From NCBI GenBank assembly GCA_045580325.1, contig JAZNNR010000028.1:4208-68207 (forward strand): a stretch of DNA of 64,000 bases, in the 5' to 3' direction. The first letter of the stretch is position 1. Each line of letters starts with the position of its first letter. The translations under genes were made by a program, and so were the position numbers. The notes under the pieces are model-generated. The model worked only from the letters and a program-made list of their open reading frames with translations. It made no database searches and was not told the origin of the DNA. Of the stretch, positions 34,589-42,452 are shown one piece after another. The stretch is from SIG672 sp045580325 (lineage in GTDB: Bacteria > Bacillota > Clostridia > Oscillospirales > CAG-272).

Positions 34589-35346
34589 ACGCTTTCTCCT
34601 ATGATCGATCTTAGTGCATCAGCTTCGCCCATCAGCTCCTGTACTGTTCCGTTTGGCATAAATTCAAGTAGCAGTGTTCGTGGAGTGGAAAATTCATTGA
34701 GGTATTTTCTCCACTGTGTAACAGCCTGTGCTAATTGAAGCTTTTTATCGTCCTTCCAGTTAAACACGTGAATATGCTCTGTGTAGGGCGCGATCGATCG
34801 GGCATATGTCTGGTTTTCTTCGACCGATTGCCACTGGAACGGCTGCCAATACATACGAAAGCACGGGGAGCCTACCTCTCGCATTAGCGAAAGGGCGTCC
34901 TCAAGTCGCTCTGTAAAGGTGTTTTTATGGCACTCCATACAGAGCGTTACTCCCTCTTTTTCTGCCAATTCTGCCGCCTTCTTACACTGAGCTATCAATT
35001 CTTGCTTTTCTCTGTCGGAATATTGCTCGCCGTCTCGGTTACCGCACCAAAGGCGCAAGGTATCCGTACCCAGTATCTTTGCTGCAGCAATATATCCCTT
35101 AAGTTCATCAAAAGGGGTTTCCAAAAAACGAAAATAGGTACCGTAAGATGAACAATCGATTTTGTATTTCTTTTGCAATTCTGCAATTTCCTGTAAGCGC
35201 GCCATATCGTTACAAGGTGCGTGTACGTCGCTGCCCCACTCAATACAAGTAAGCCCTGCATCCTTCACAGCTTTTAAAATTTCTTCAGGCGTATGCGATC
35301 GAAATGAGACAGATACCAGTCCCAAGGAATATTTATTTTCTTTCAT
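34585..35346 (-). CDS. Sugar phosphate isomerase/epimerase-like TIM barrel
   Basis: Xylose-isomerase-like/AP-endonuclease-2 fold protein (253 aa): KDAGLTCIEWGSDVHAP, LCMECHKNTFTERLEDAL, HIHVFNWKDDKK and LLEFMPNGT carry the usual Glu/His metal ligands. The start is the ATG at 35346 (MKENKYSLGLVSVSF), overlapping the flavoprotein gene by 14 bp; an upstream in-frame extension lacks homology. Substrate unknown. Confidence 0.87.
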   Translation of the reverse strand: MKENKYSLGLVSVSFRSHTPEEILKAVKDAGLTCIEWGSDVHAPCNDMARLQEIAELQKKYKIDCSSYGTYFRFLETPFDELKGYIAAAKILGTDTLRLWCGNRDGEQYSDREKQELIAQCKKAAELAEKEGVTLCMECHKNTFTERLEDALSLMREVGSPCFRMYWQPFQWQSVEENQTYARSIAPYTEHIHVFNWKDDKKLQLAQAVTQWRKYLNEFSTPRTLLLEFMPNGTVQELMGEADALRSIIGESV

Positions 35347-37132
35347 TTTCGAGCTCCTTTTTCTTTCTTGCCAGCAGCGTTTCAAACCAAAGCTCAGGAG
35401 TTGGCATATTCGATACTGCCTCAATTTCAGAAACGCAACCTCGCGTTATTGTCCGTGTAGTTCTGATCTCGCCGCTACTGCGGTCGGGCTCACGATCCAC
35501 AAGCGCCGAGCCGTGAGTTCCGATATTTTCTGCCGAACATATCATAGCAGAAAGGGTTGCCCTTTGTGTCAAGACCATATCGTAAAGCTTAAACAGTTCA
35601 GCCAAAGAAGACGCATCATCGATCGTGATCGTGTCAAAAAATGCCGAACAAAGCTTATCCGTTTTATCAAAGAGTAGCTTCATACCTTTAGTGCTTCTGT
35701 CAAAGTCGGCAACACGGCTCATCTCGTTCTGAAGATCCTCTCTTATTTCTGCTATATTTGATTTGCCGTATCGGACAACAGGTAAGCTGTAGTCAGGCAT
35801 GGAGCGGACGGCAGATCCGATTTTTGAAATATGCTCCGCTGCGCGAAGACTTCCTACCTGTGTGGAGTTGAGCGCGCTTCCTCCAGGGCGATATACTCCG
35901 AAAGTTCCTGCCGCTTCGCCCGCGACGTAAAGTCCCTGAATTTCTGTCTGCCAATTTTCGTCTACCGCTACGCCGCCGTTACAGTGCTGAGCGCATACGG
36001 CGATCTCCAAATACTCTGTGTACAGATCAATACCGTGGTCGGCATAAAGCTCGATAGCTCCGATATTCATTTTTGCAAGACGATCGATAGGCCTGCCGAA
36101 CAACGCTCCCGATTTTTCAAGATAAATATATGCCTCATCGGGAAGAATATCAAATCCCCTCTCTAAGCCTTTGGGATTATGAAGGAAATCAAGATATACG
36201 CGATTTCCTTTTTTTATCTCCTCGGCAACTATAAGGTCTATCTTTGAAGAACCCTCTGTCTTTCTCGTATCAAAAGGCCACTGATAACCTTTGAGGAATA
36301 TAAGTCCAAGCGAGTCATCTCTAAGTTTTTCGTACAGAAACTCATTCTCGTTTCCCTTTTTATCAACTGAAATATATCTCGGCAATACCTGCTGATACGT
36401 GCCCGAAAGATTCCAGCGGAATTTGGTACTTGCTATACCGTATTGCCACTCTTCCATATTGGAAAGCCTTGCTCCCGCGTCTATGGCAAGTCCCGTAGCT
36501 CCGTGCTGACTTTCGGGATAAACGGTGTTTTTGTATATTCCCGCAGGACCGCCTGTGCATAGAATGACATTTTGACAAGCAAGAACTGAAAGCTCTCCCG
36601 TTACAGTATTGATACAAGCAATCCCCGTAACAGCGTTATCTTCCGTAATGATTTTAATAACCCTCTGAAAATCTATTATCTCAATATTTTTGGACAAAAC
36701 AGAACGCTCGAGCGCCTCGGTCATATATTTTGATGTAAGAGGGCCGCAGGACGTTGCTCTCATTCTCGGATCGTGGTCGGTCTTATATCCTGCGTACTCT
36801 CCAAATTCGTTTGTGGGAAACGGAACTCCAAGCTCTACAAGTCGCATAAAGCAACGCGCAGAATATGCCGCTTCGCAAAGCGCGTGCTCGCCCATAACAC
36901 CGCCGCCTAGGTAGAGCGTATCCGCCATTTCACGAACACTGTCCCCGTCTGAGCCACAAAGCGAAAGCTTGTAATAGGTCTGCTTATCGCTTCCCGTATT
37001 CCTCGACGTTCCCATATATCTGCCCTCAGTTATAATGGCAATATCCTTAACCCCGAGGTCATATAGCTTGTCAGCTGCATTAAAGCCTGCGCAACCCGTA
37101 CCTATAATGAGTGTATGATAGTTTTTTTTCAT
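35333..37132 (-). CDS. FAD-dependent oxidoreductase, fumarate-reductase/SdhA-like
   Basis: Flavoprotein of 599 aa in the SdhA/FrdA/L-aspartate-oxidase superfamily. FAD-binding GTGCAGFNAADKLYDLG at residues 11-27, a GGPAGIYKN block, AGARLSNMEEWQYG, and a C-terminal GLYVAGEAAGTFGVYRPGGSALN for FAD closure. No covalent-flavin His is obvious. It has no signal peptide, so it is not a periplasmic fumarate reductase. Members reduce or oxidise C-C bonds next to carboxylates. It overlaps the SDR gene by 4 bp. Its place beside a polysaccharide lyase suggests action on an unsaturated or keto uronate (inference). Confidence 0.85.
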   Translation of the reverse strand: MKKNYHTLIIGTGCAGFNAADKLYDLGVKDIAIITEGRYMGTSRNTGSDKQTYYKLSLCGSDGDSVREMADTLYLGGGVMGEHALCEAAYSARCFMRLVELGVPFPTNEFGEYAGYKTDHDPRMRATSCGPLTSKYMTEALERSVLSKNIEIIDFQRVIKIITEDNAVTGIACINTVTGELSVLACQNVILCTGGPAGIYKNTVYPESQHGATGLAIDAGARLSNMEEWQYGIASTKFRWNLSGTYQQVLPRYISVDKKGNENEFLYEKLRDDSLGLIFLKGYQWPFDTRKTEGSSKIDLIVAEEIKKGNRVYLDFLHNPKGLERGFDILPDEAYIYLEKSGALFGRPIDRLAKMNIGAIELYADHGIDLYTEYLEIAVCAQHCNGGVAVDENWQTEIQGLYVAGEAAGTFGVYRPGGSALNSTQVGSLRAAEHISKIGSAVRSMPDYSLPVVRYGKSNIAEIREDLQNEMSRVADFDRSTKGMKLLFDKTDKLCSAFFDTITIDDASSLAELFKLYDMVLTQRATLSAMICSAENIGTHGSALVDREPDRSSGEIRTTRTITRGCVSEIEAVSNMPTPELWFETLLARKKKELENERK

Positions 37133-37860
37133 AGCTTTCTTATATGCATTCCTCCGTCAATAACAAACGACTGTCCTGTGGTATAGCCGAAAGTTCCGTC
37201 GCACAGAGCGACTACTGCTTTAGCAATATCCAGAGGCTGTCCCCATCTGCCAAGCGGAACAAGACCGCCCGCGATAAGATTGTCGTACTTCTCTTTGACC
37301 GCAGCCGTCATACCTGTTTCTATAATGCCCGGGCATATCTCATTTACAGTGATGCCCTCGCTTGCAAGCCGGTCGGCAAACAGTCTGGTTATCATCGAAA
37401 CACCCGCTTTGGAGATGCAGTATTCTCCGCGACTCGTGGAGCTGGTGTATGCCGAACAAGAGGATATATTGACTATCGAGCCACCCTTTCCTTGCTCTAC
37501 CATTTTGTTTGCGACTGCTTGAGTTAGAAATAGCGTTCCTTTGGTGTTGATCCCCATAACGAAATCGTAGCTCTCCTCGGTCATCTCAAGTATATCGCGG
37601 CGAACCTTGGGCGCAACTCCAGCTACGTTAACAAGAACAGAAATATCTCCTTTTTGTGTCGCCATATCCACAAAAGCCTGTCTTGATTTGGCGCAAGACA
37701 GATCACCCTTGACGTATGTAAAATCATATCCGTCGAAATCGGTAGACCCTGCAATATCTACAATATCCATTCCGACTACCGAATATCCCGCGCGGCAAAG
37801 GCAAAGTGCGCTTTCCTTTCCTATTCCGCCGAGAACTCCCGTTACCATCGCAATTTTCAC
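37129..37860 (-). CDS. Short-chain dehydrogenase/reductase
   Basis: Classical SDR (243 aa): TGVLGGIGKESALCLCRAGY for the cofactor, NVAGVAP, Ser in ISSCSAY and the catalytic YCISK (about residue 154). The C-terminal TGQSFVIDGGMH is typical. GTG start, with GAGGAA about 9 bp upstream. It is 21 bp downstream of the lyase gene. Resembles 3-keto/KduD-like sugar-acid dehydrogenases in general layout, but specificity cannot be read. Confidence 0.9.
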   Translation of the reverse strand: MKIAMVTGVLGGIGKESALCLCRAGYSVVGMDIVDIAGSTDFDGYDFTYVKGDLSCAKSRQAFVDMATQKGDISVLVNVAGVAPKVRRDILEMTEESYDFVMGINTKGTLFLTQAVANKMVEQGKGGSIVNISSCSAYTSSTSRGEYCISKAGVSMITRLFADRLASEGITVNEICPGIIETGMTAAVKEKYDNLIAGGLVPLGRWGQPLDIAKAVVALCDGTFGYTTGQSFVIDGGMHIRKL

Positions 37861-37881
37861 TGTTTTTCATTCCTCACAATA

Positions 37882-39693
37882 TTATATTTTTTCGACTGAC
37901 AAAGTTATTTCGTCTGCCTTCGCAACATCAAGTAAGATACGACTTACCCCTTTAGTTTTCCAATCAGCCTCTAACAGAGGATCCTCAAAAGAGATAAATT
38001 CTGTCCTGAAAGTTCCACAGCTTGCACTTATGCGGTAACGCTCATCAAGAATGGCGGTGTTATCTTCAATGCGAACGGGCAAAATACTCATCAGAACTTC
38101 GGTAACCTTTTGACAATTATCATCCTCAAATGAGAATAGATCGGTAAGGCACATACCGTTTTCATTCAAAACAATTTTTCTTGTCAGTCCCTTGATACCC
38201 GCCTTTACCGGATATGCTTTGGCAAATGAAATTTCCGCTTCGCCTTCCGAAATTGTAAAATTCTCTGAGTGAAAAGTTTTACCGCACAATTGACCTGTTT
38301 CGTTGATCACAGGTAAACTATGATAAAGCGACTGCGTCCACGGAATCATCGTATAGCGAGTATCACTTTGGAAAGTAAAGCGAGTATAAGTGCCGATGCC
38401 CACGTCAATAAGGACGGGGGTCGTTTTGTCGTATAAGGTAAAGCTGCCCACGTCATTGTGATTGTGATGCTCCTCGTTGTGTCCGCCCTTTGCGGATAAG
38501 ATCCAGTCGCCGCGGCGAAGGAGAGCAAGCTGCAGATCGGGCAGATATTCTACCGAGTTGTGAAGCGGATAATGAGTAGAACACGCCTCGAGCTCTGCCA
38601 AGAACTCGGTGCAATACAGCACACGGCGTATATTATTCATCTGTAACAGCCTGCTGTTTTCGAGTGGGTTTTCTTTATACACCGCAGCACTGAAATTCAT
38701 CAGATCACACTGCTTAGTTTCTCTGGCAAAACCGTAAAGCATAGGCATAGCTCCCATGTGTCCGCGCATATGTGCATCGGCAACGTTGACAAAACAATCG
38801 GATATAACGTGCACTTTTTTCATATACGCAGCAATTCGACCGAGTTTCTCATCACTAAAGAGATCAAGAGATCCACTGGTAGCTTGCTTGAGCTGATATA
38901 CAAATTCAAAAAGAGACGCTCCCGCTTGACCCCAATACCCCGGTCCTTCGTCGCAGCCACCGTCTTCGGGTAATTGTTCGTAGTAAAACTGTATCTCGGT
39001 CATCATTTTTTTCAGGGCTCTATGAAGTCGAAGCTCCTCTGCTTCGGTCAACAAAAATACTGTCAGCAGGTTCGAAAGTATCCACGGATTCCAGTTGTTT
39101 GTGCGGTTATGTCCATATCCCATCCACCAAAAATCCTGATGTGTAATGTAAGGAAATTTGATTCTTCCCTCTAATTCATAGGCAACGCGCTCAAGAATTT
39201 CGGGACAAAATTCCTTCAGAGGATTTCTCAGCAAGTATGCGACCATAGCAAGATGCTCGGCAGTTTCTGCTGCAAACAGGTCAATATACGGTTCGTCGGC
39301 TCTCGGAATATTTCCTATATTACGTGCATTGTCTACCCAGTGTGCAGACACACCCCAATATGTTTCCTCGCAAATTGCAAAAAGTCCGTTTACGACCTGT
39401 GGTAAAAATCGCCCTTTATTTTCCTTAAGCTCTGCAAGAGTAAACAAAGACAAATAACGTCTACGGGCAAAATGCGGATTTTCCATTATCTTTCTGTTTC
39501 CGCTTTTTTTGAACTCCATAAAGTCAGTCGCCTTAATTAACGGCCATTCATAGCCAAGCGCACCTTCTGCTGTTTTAACGCAAGCTTCATTGGGAAACTT
39601 ATCCCAGAACACCCTGTCTTCTACAGTCGGAAATATATTCCGTTGAAAGTTGTATTCCGAAAAAGAGTGTTGACTCATAAAACGTTTGAACAT
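37882..39693 (-). CDS. Heparinase II/III-like polysaccharide lyase
   Basis: Protein of 603 aa with the heparinase II/III layout: N-terminal alpha-toroid (about 60-370) with NRTNNWNPWILSNLL and DGGCDEGPGYWGQAG, then a beta-sandwich whose start HNEEHHNHNDVGSFTLYD is the PF07940 signature, including the catalytic-type histidines. Such lyases break uronate-containing glycans by beta-elimination, leaving a 4,5-unsaturated uronate. No signal peptide is seen, so it probably acts on imported oligosaccharides in the cytoplasm. AAGGAG lies 7 bp before the ATG. Second gene of the operon, 12 bp after the ene-reductase. Confidence 0.88.
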   Translation of the reverse strand: MFKRFMSQHSFSEYNFQRNIFPTVEDRVFWDKFPNEACVKTAEGALGYEWPLIKATDFMEFKKSGNRKIMENPHFARRRYLSLFTLAELKENKGRFLPQVVNGLFAICEETYWGVSAHWVDNARNIGNIPRADEPYIDLFAAETAEHLAMVAYLLRNPLKEFCPEILERVAYELEGRIKFPYITHQDFWWMGYGHNRTNNWNPWILSNLLTVFLLTEAEELRLHRALKKMMTEIQFYYEQLPEDGGCDEGPGYWGQAGASLFEFVYQLKQATSGSLDLFSDEKLGRIAAYMKKVHVISDCFVNVADAHMRGHMGAMPMLYGFARETKQCDLMNFSAAVYKENPLENSRLLQMNNIRRVLYCTEFLAELEACSTHYPLHNSVEYLPDLQLALLRRGDWILSAKGGHNEEHHNHNDVGSFTLYDKTTPVLIDVGIGTYTRFTFQSDTRYTMIPWTQSLYHSLPVINETGQLCGKTFHSENFTISEGEAEISFAKAYPVKAGIKGLTRKIVLNENGMCLTDLFSFEDDNCQKVTEVLMSILPVRIEDNTAILDERYRISASCGTFRTEFISFEDPLLEADWKTKGVSRILLDVAKADEITLSVEKI

Positions 39694-39705
39694 AACTAAT
39701 TCTCC

Positions 39706-40902
39706 TTATGATAAAATGTTTTTGTAAAGCTTTCTGTAATATTCATTGAATACAGCGCAGCCCGAAACCTGACTTGCGCGCATAAGCTCGGTGCATTTTG
39801 AGCAAGCAAGACAGCATTTTTTAGGGTCAAAAATGCCATTGAGGTGATCTCTGAAAAACATAGGATAAGCCAGCCACATTCTGCCAAAACCAACAAGGTC
39901 GCATATACCCTCCGATAGCTGTCGCTCGGATTGCTCAAACAGATCCTCACGGTAATAGGAGAGCCCTGAACCTACAACTGTAAGCTTGGGAAATCTTTCT
40001 TTTATGTGCTTTTCTATAATCTCAAAGCGTTCGAGTCCTGTTGCCGCACTTTCGGGCGGTTCATATCCTCCCTTGCGGTATGGTCGGTTAACGTGGGGAT
40101 TATAATATGGGTTTCCAACCGTTACATTAAGGATGTGTATTCCTTCCTCTACAAGCCTTTCAATCAGCATATCAGGCTCGGTAAAGTCAAGCTCGTTTGC
40201 CTCTGTTGTACCAAATCCGTATGGCTTTGGTACCATGTCCGAAACGCTCAAACGTGTAGTAATCAAAAAATCCTTAGGAATTACTTTTTTGACTGCCCGA
40301 ACACAGTCGAGATATAGCTTTGTCCGATTTTCAAAGCTTGTACCGTATCTTCCCGTTCTCGTAAACGACGACAACAGCTCTTGAAACAAATATCCGTGGC
40401 AGGATTTTATGTCCACTCCGTCAAAGCCCGCTTCAAGTGCAAGAAGTGCGGAATTTGCATATTTTTCGGGAAGTGTATCAAGATACTCGTCCTTTACAAT
40501 ATTTTCATCTGTTGCAGGTCGTCTTTGTTCGTAGAGCGAGTGGCGGTAAGCGATCATTGGAACGATGCTCTGTCTGCCTGAATGGGTGAGCTGCAAGATA
40601 AAAACTGGAGTAACGCCACATTCTTCCGTGGCAATTTTCCGCATCTCACTGACAAGTGCTTGGAATGCTGAAAGATTTTCCTTGGTCATCATCATTTGGC
40701 GAGGATTGGTTCTTCCCTCGGTACAAACGGCATTGGCTTCAAACCAAACAATGCCCGCTCCGCTCCTTGCCGCACTTCTGTATTTTTCAACCGTTAATTT
40801 GCTCGGACTGCCGTCTATATTACAATCACAGCCTTCCATTGGCTGTAATACCACACGGTTATCTATCTTATTTGAGCCTATTTGAATAGAATTTTCAATC
40901 AT
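39706..40902 (-). CDS. OYE-type NADH:flavin oxidoreductase with Fe-S motif
   Basis: Old-yellow-enzyme FMN barrel (398 aa): VLQPMEGCDCN at the N-terminus, QLTHSGRQS near residue 105, FDGVDIKSCHGYLFQELLSS (about 160-180). The end carries CLACSKC plus a Cys 12 residues on, similar to the 4Fe-4S site of 2,4-dienoyl-CoA reductase and BaiCD-type enzymes, but the usual C-terminal FAD/NAD domain is missing. OYEs reduce activated C=C bonds. First gene of the operon, behind a divergent regulatory region shared with an AraC gene. Confidence 0.88.
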   Translation of the reverse strand: MIENSIQIGSNKIDNRVVLQPMEGCDCNIDGSPSKLTVEKYRSAARSGAGIVWFEANAVCTEGRTNPRQMMMTKENLSAFQALVSEMRKIATEECGVTPVFILQLTHSGRQSIVPMIAYRHSLYEQRRPATDENIVKDEYLDTLPEKYANSALLALEAGFDGVDIKSCHGYLFQELLSSFTRTGRYGTSFENRTKLYLDCVRAVKKVIPKDFLITTRLSVSDMVPKPYGFGTTEANELDFTEPDMLIERLVEEGIHILNVTVGNPYYNPHVNRPYRKGGYEPPESAATGLERFEIIEKHIKERFPKLTVVGSGLSYYREDLFEQSERQLSEGICDLVGFGRMWLAYPMFFRDHLNGIFDPKKCCLACSKCTELMRASQVSGCAVFNEYYRKLYKNILS

Positions 40903-40943
40903 CTGATAATATACCTTCCTGTATTATACGGTATAATTATATC

Positions 40944-40971
40944 ATTATATAAAGGATATGTATATGATCAA
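40944..40971 (-). promoter_or_regulatory. Putative promoter of the lyase/ene-reductase operon
   Basis: Reverse strand TTGATC (40966-40971), 16-bp spacer, TATAAT (40944-40949). Other AT-rich -10-like hexamers lie closer to the gene, so the assignment is tentative. Confidence 0.4.
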
Positions 40972-40973
40972 TT

Positions 40974-41000
40974 TTGCATTTTATATTGCATATCTTGCAA
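40974..41000. promoter_or_regulatory. Triple TTGCA direct repeat (AraC operator candidate)
   Basis: TTGCAT (40974-40979), TTGCAT (40986-40991) and TTGCAA (40995-41000) sit between the divergent promoters; the middle one doubles as the -35 of the araC-type gene. Confidence 0.4.
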
Positions 41001-41014
41001 ACATATGATATAAT
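40986..41014 (+). promoter_or_regulatory. Promoter of the AraC gene at 41038
   Basis: TTGCAT (40986-40991), 17-bp spacer, TATAAT (41009-41014), 23 bp before the ATG. Confidence 0.65.
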
Positions 41015-41037
41015 GTATCAAAAGGACGGTGATTTTT

Positions 41038-41805
41038 ATGATACACGACTTCCGTGCAGCAGAATTTGAATTTAAATATATCGAAAGCAAGATCGATCAC
41101 CCAATCTCATGGGAAAGCCATTGCCACGCGCAATATGAGATGATAGCAGTGGCAGACGGCGATATTTCCGTTATGATGGAAGGGCAAAAATATCGCTTAC
41201 AGAAAAATCAGATCATCATTATTCCACCGCTTTTCTATCATTCGGTTACTGCAAACGGTGAAGGAAATTATCGCAGGATCACCGCATTATTCGGTATTGA
41301 TGCCATTCCAAGCGTTCTACGAAATGAGTTTATAAATCGTGGAAGAAATACCGCAATTGATGCCTATCGTATCGAAAAAATAAAGGAGATCTGTCAAAAG
41401 GAGAATCCAACATTCTACGCGCCGTTGCTTCAAAGCCTGATGATAGAGATATTTTATGATGCATTGCAGATCACACAGATTGCTGTTAAAAATGAAACAG
41501 ATGAATTTGTGCAAAAAGCAATTCACTACGTTGACTGTCATTTACATGAAAAGATCCTGCTGGACGATCTTGCACGATATACCTCAAGATCAAAATCCTC
41601 TTTCTGTCATCTGTTTGAGGCAAAAATGAATATTTCTCCGAAGCAGTATATCCTTCAAAAAAAGCTTGCTGTTGCAAGTAAACTTATTGACGAGGGAATT
41701 CCGCGTACCGTTGCGGCAATGCAGGTCGGCTATGAAAACTACAGCAATTTTTACCGCCTTTATATGAAGCATTATGGAATAGCTTCAGCAAAAACGAAGA
41801 ATTAA
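41038..41805 (+). CDS. AraC family regulator with cupin sensor
   Basis: AraC/XylS regulator of about 255 aa. The N-terminal cupin-like sensor has WESHCHAQYEMIAVADG and YRLQKNQIIIIPPLFYHSV. The C-terminal DNA-binding domain has LLDDLARYTSRSKSSFCHLF and AAMQVGYENYSNFYRLYMKHYG. I chose the ATG at 41038, 8 bp after AAGGACGG, over a GTG at 41029 inside that site. Divergent from the six-gene lyase operon, so its probable regulator. Confidence 0.9.
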   Translation: MIHDFRAAEFEFKYIESKIDHPISWESHCHAQYEMIAVADGDISVMMEGQKYRLQKNQIIIIPPLFYHSVTANGEGNYRRITALFGIDAIPSVLRNEFINRGRNTAIDAYRIEKIKEICQKENPTFYAPLLQSLMIEIFYDALQITQIAVKNETDEFVQKAIHYVDCHLHEKILLDDLARYTSRSKSSFCHLFEAKMNISPKQYILQKKLAVASKLIDEGIPRTVAAMQVGYENYSNFYRLYMKHYGIASAKTKN

Positions 41806-41899
41806 AGCTGATAAGCAACTGCAGTAAACTAACTGCGGTTGCTTTTGTTTATGAAAAAAATCTCTCAAAACCTGCGTAAATACGGAATTTTGAGAGTAT

Positions 41900-42075
41900 T
41901 ATGCGGGCGACAGGACTTACGAACCCAAATCGGCGCCGATGTTTAAAAATTTCCGTTCATTCTCTTTGCGCCGATTAGCAAATCCTTCGGATTTGCGAGG
42001 TTCAACTCGGTTTACTTGGATACGCAAAAAGCACGGCTTATGCCGTGCTTTTTGTGTATGCGGGCGACAGGACTT
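41900..42075. repeat. 19-bp duplication of the tRNA-Leu 3' end, 157 bp apart
   Basis: TATGCGGGCGACAGGACTT occurs at 41900-41918 and again at 42057-42075, where it is the tRNA 3' end. The spacer carries palindromes ATCGGCGCCGAT (41929-41940) and GCAAATCC/GGATTTGC (41978-41996) but no gene. Duplication of a tRNA 3' end is the usual mark of site-specific integration, though only about 140 bp is left between the copies. Confidence 0.55.
42026..42053. terminator. Terminator of tRNA-Leu
   Basis: Twelve-bp stem AAAAAGCACGGC (42026-42037) with GCCGTGCTTTTT (42042-42053), TTAT loop, T run on both strands; directly downstream of the tRNA on the reverse strand. Confidence 0.85.
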
Positions 42076-42142
42076 GAACCTGCACAACCTTGCGATCATA
42101 AGAACCTGAATCTTACGCGTCTGCCAATTCCGCCACGCCCGC
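42059..42142 (-). tRNA. tRNA-Leu (anticodon CAG)
   Basis: Class II tRNA read on the reverse strand: acceptor GCGGGCG/CGCCCGC, D-arm with GGCGGAATTGGCAGAC typical of tRNA-Leu, anticodon stem TAAGA/TCTTA with loop TTCAGGT (anticodon CAG), a variable arm, and the T-arm with GGTTCAAGTCC. Discriminator base A; CCA is not encoded. Transcribed from a strong promoter about 250 bp upstream, with three tRNA-like hairpins in the leader. Confidence 0.95.
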
Positions 42143-42285
42143 GAATAAATTATGGAGCGGATGTGGCGAAATTTTTCTGCACACGCCCGCAAATAAATTA
42201 TGGAGCGGATGTGGCGGAATTTTTCTGCACACGCCCGCGAATGAATATGAAGCGGATGTGGCGGAATTTTTCTGCACACGCCCGC
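42143..42285 (-). repeat. Three tandem 48/48/47-bp tRNA-Leu-derived hairpin repeats
   Basis: The 8-mer ACGCCCGC (plus strand) recurs at 42183, 42231 and 42278 and, as part of the tRNA itself, at 42135, giving unit lengths 48, 48 and 47 bp. Each unit folds into an imperfect hairpin whose one arm equals the tRNA 5' acceptor (GCGGGCGTG) and whose other strand reads GCGGATGTGGCGGAATT, like a tRNA-Leu 5' end. They lie in the tRNA transcript leader. Confidence 0.8.
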
Positions 42286-42392
42286 GAGTTTAGTTTTTGC
42301 TGTTATTTTTTACACGAAGTAGCTCTTCGAGGCGGTGCTTACTTTTTCAGTTAAAACTTACTTTTCTGCATAATCCGCAATCAACAAGCCTA

Positions 42393-42421
42393 ATAATATC
42401 ATACTTTACTGCGTTTGTCAA
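42393..42421 (-). promoter_or_regulatory. Promoter of tRNA-Leu
   Basis: Reverse strand TTGACA (42416-42421), 17-bp spacer, TATTAT (42393-42398). The stretch 42286-42392 otherwise holds the leader, with no gene seen. Confidence 0.75.
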
Positions 42422-42452
42422 GCGAAAACAGACATTTATTTATAAAAATATC

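Noticed and set aside
41917..42279. Reverse-strand open frame of 120 codons with tandem RACAEKFRH repeats and WRNWQTR
   Set aside because: It is the translation of the tRNA-Leu gene and its leader repeats; WRNWQTR is the familiar spurious peptide from tRNA-Leu.
42143..42285. CRISPR array
   Set aside because: The three units are directly adjacent without unique spacers, and no cas genes are present.
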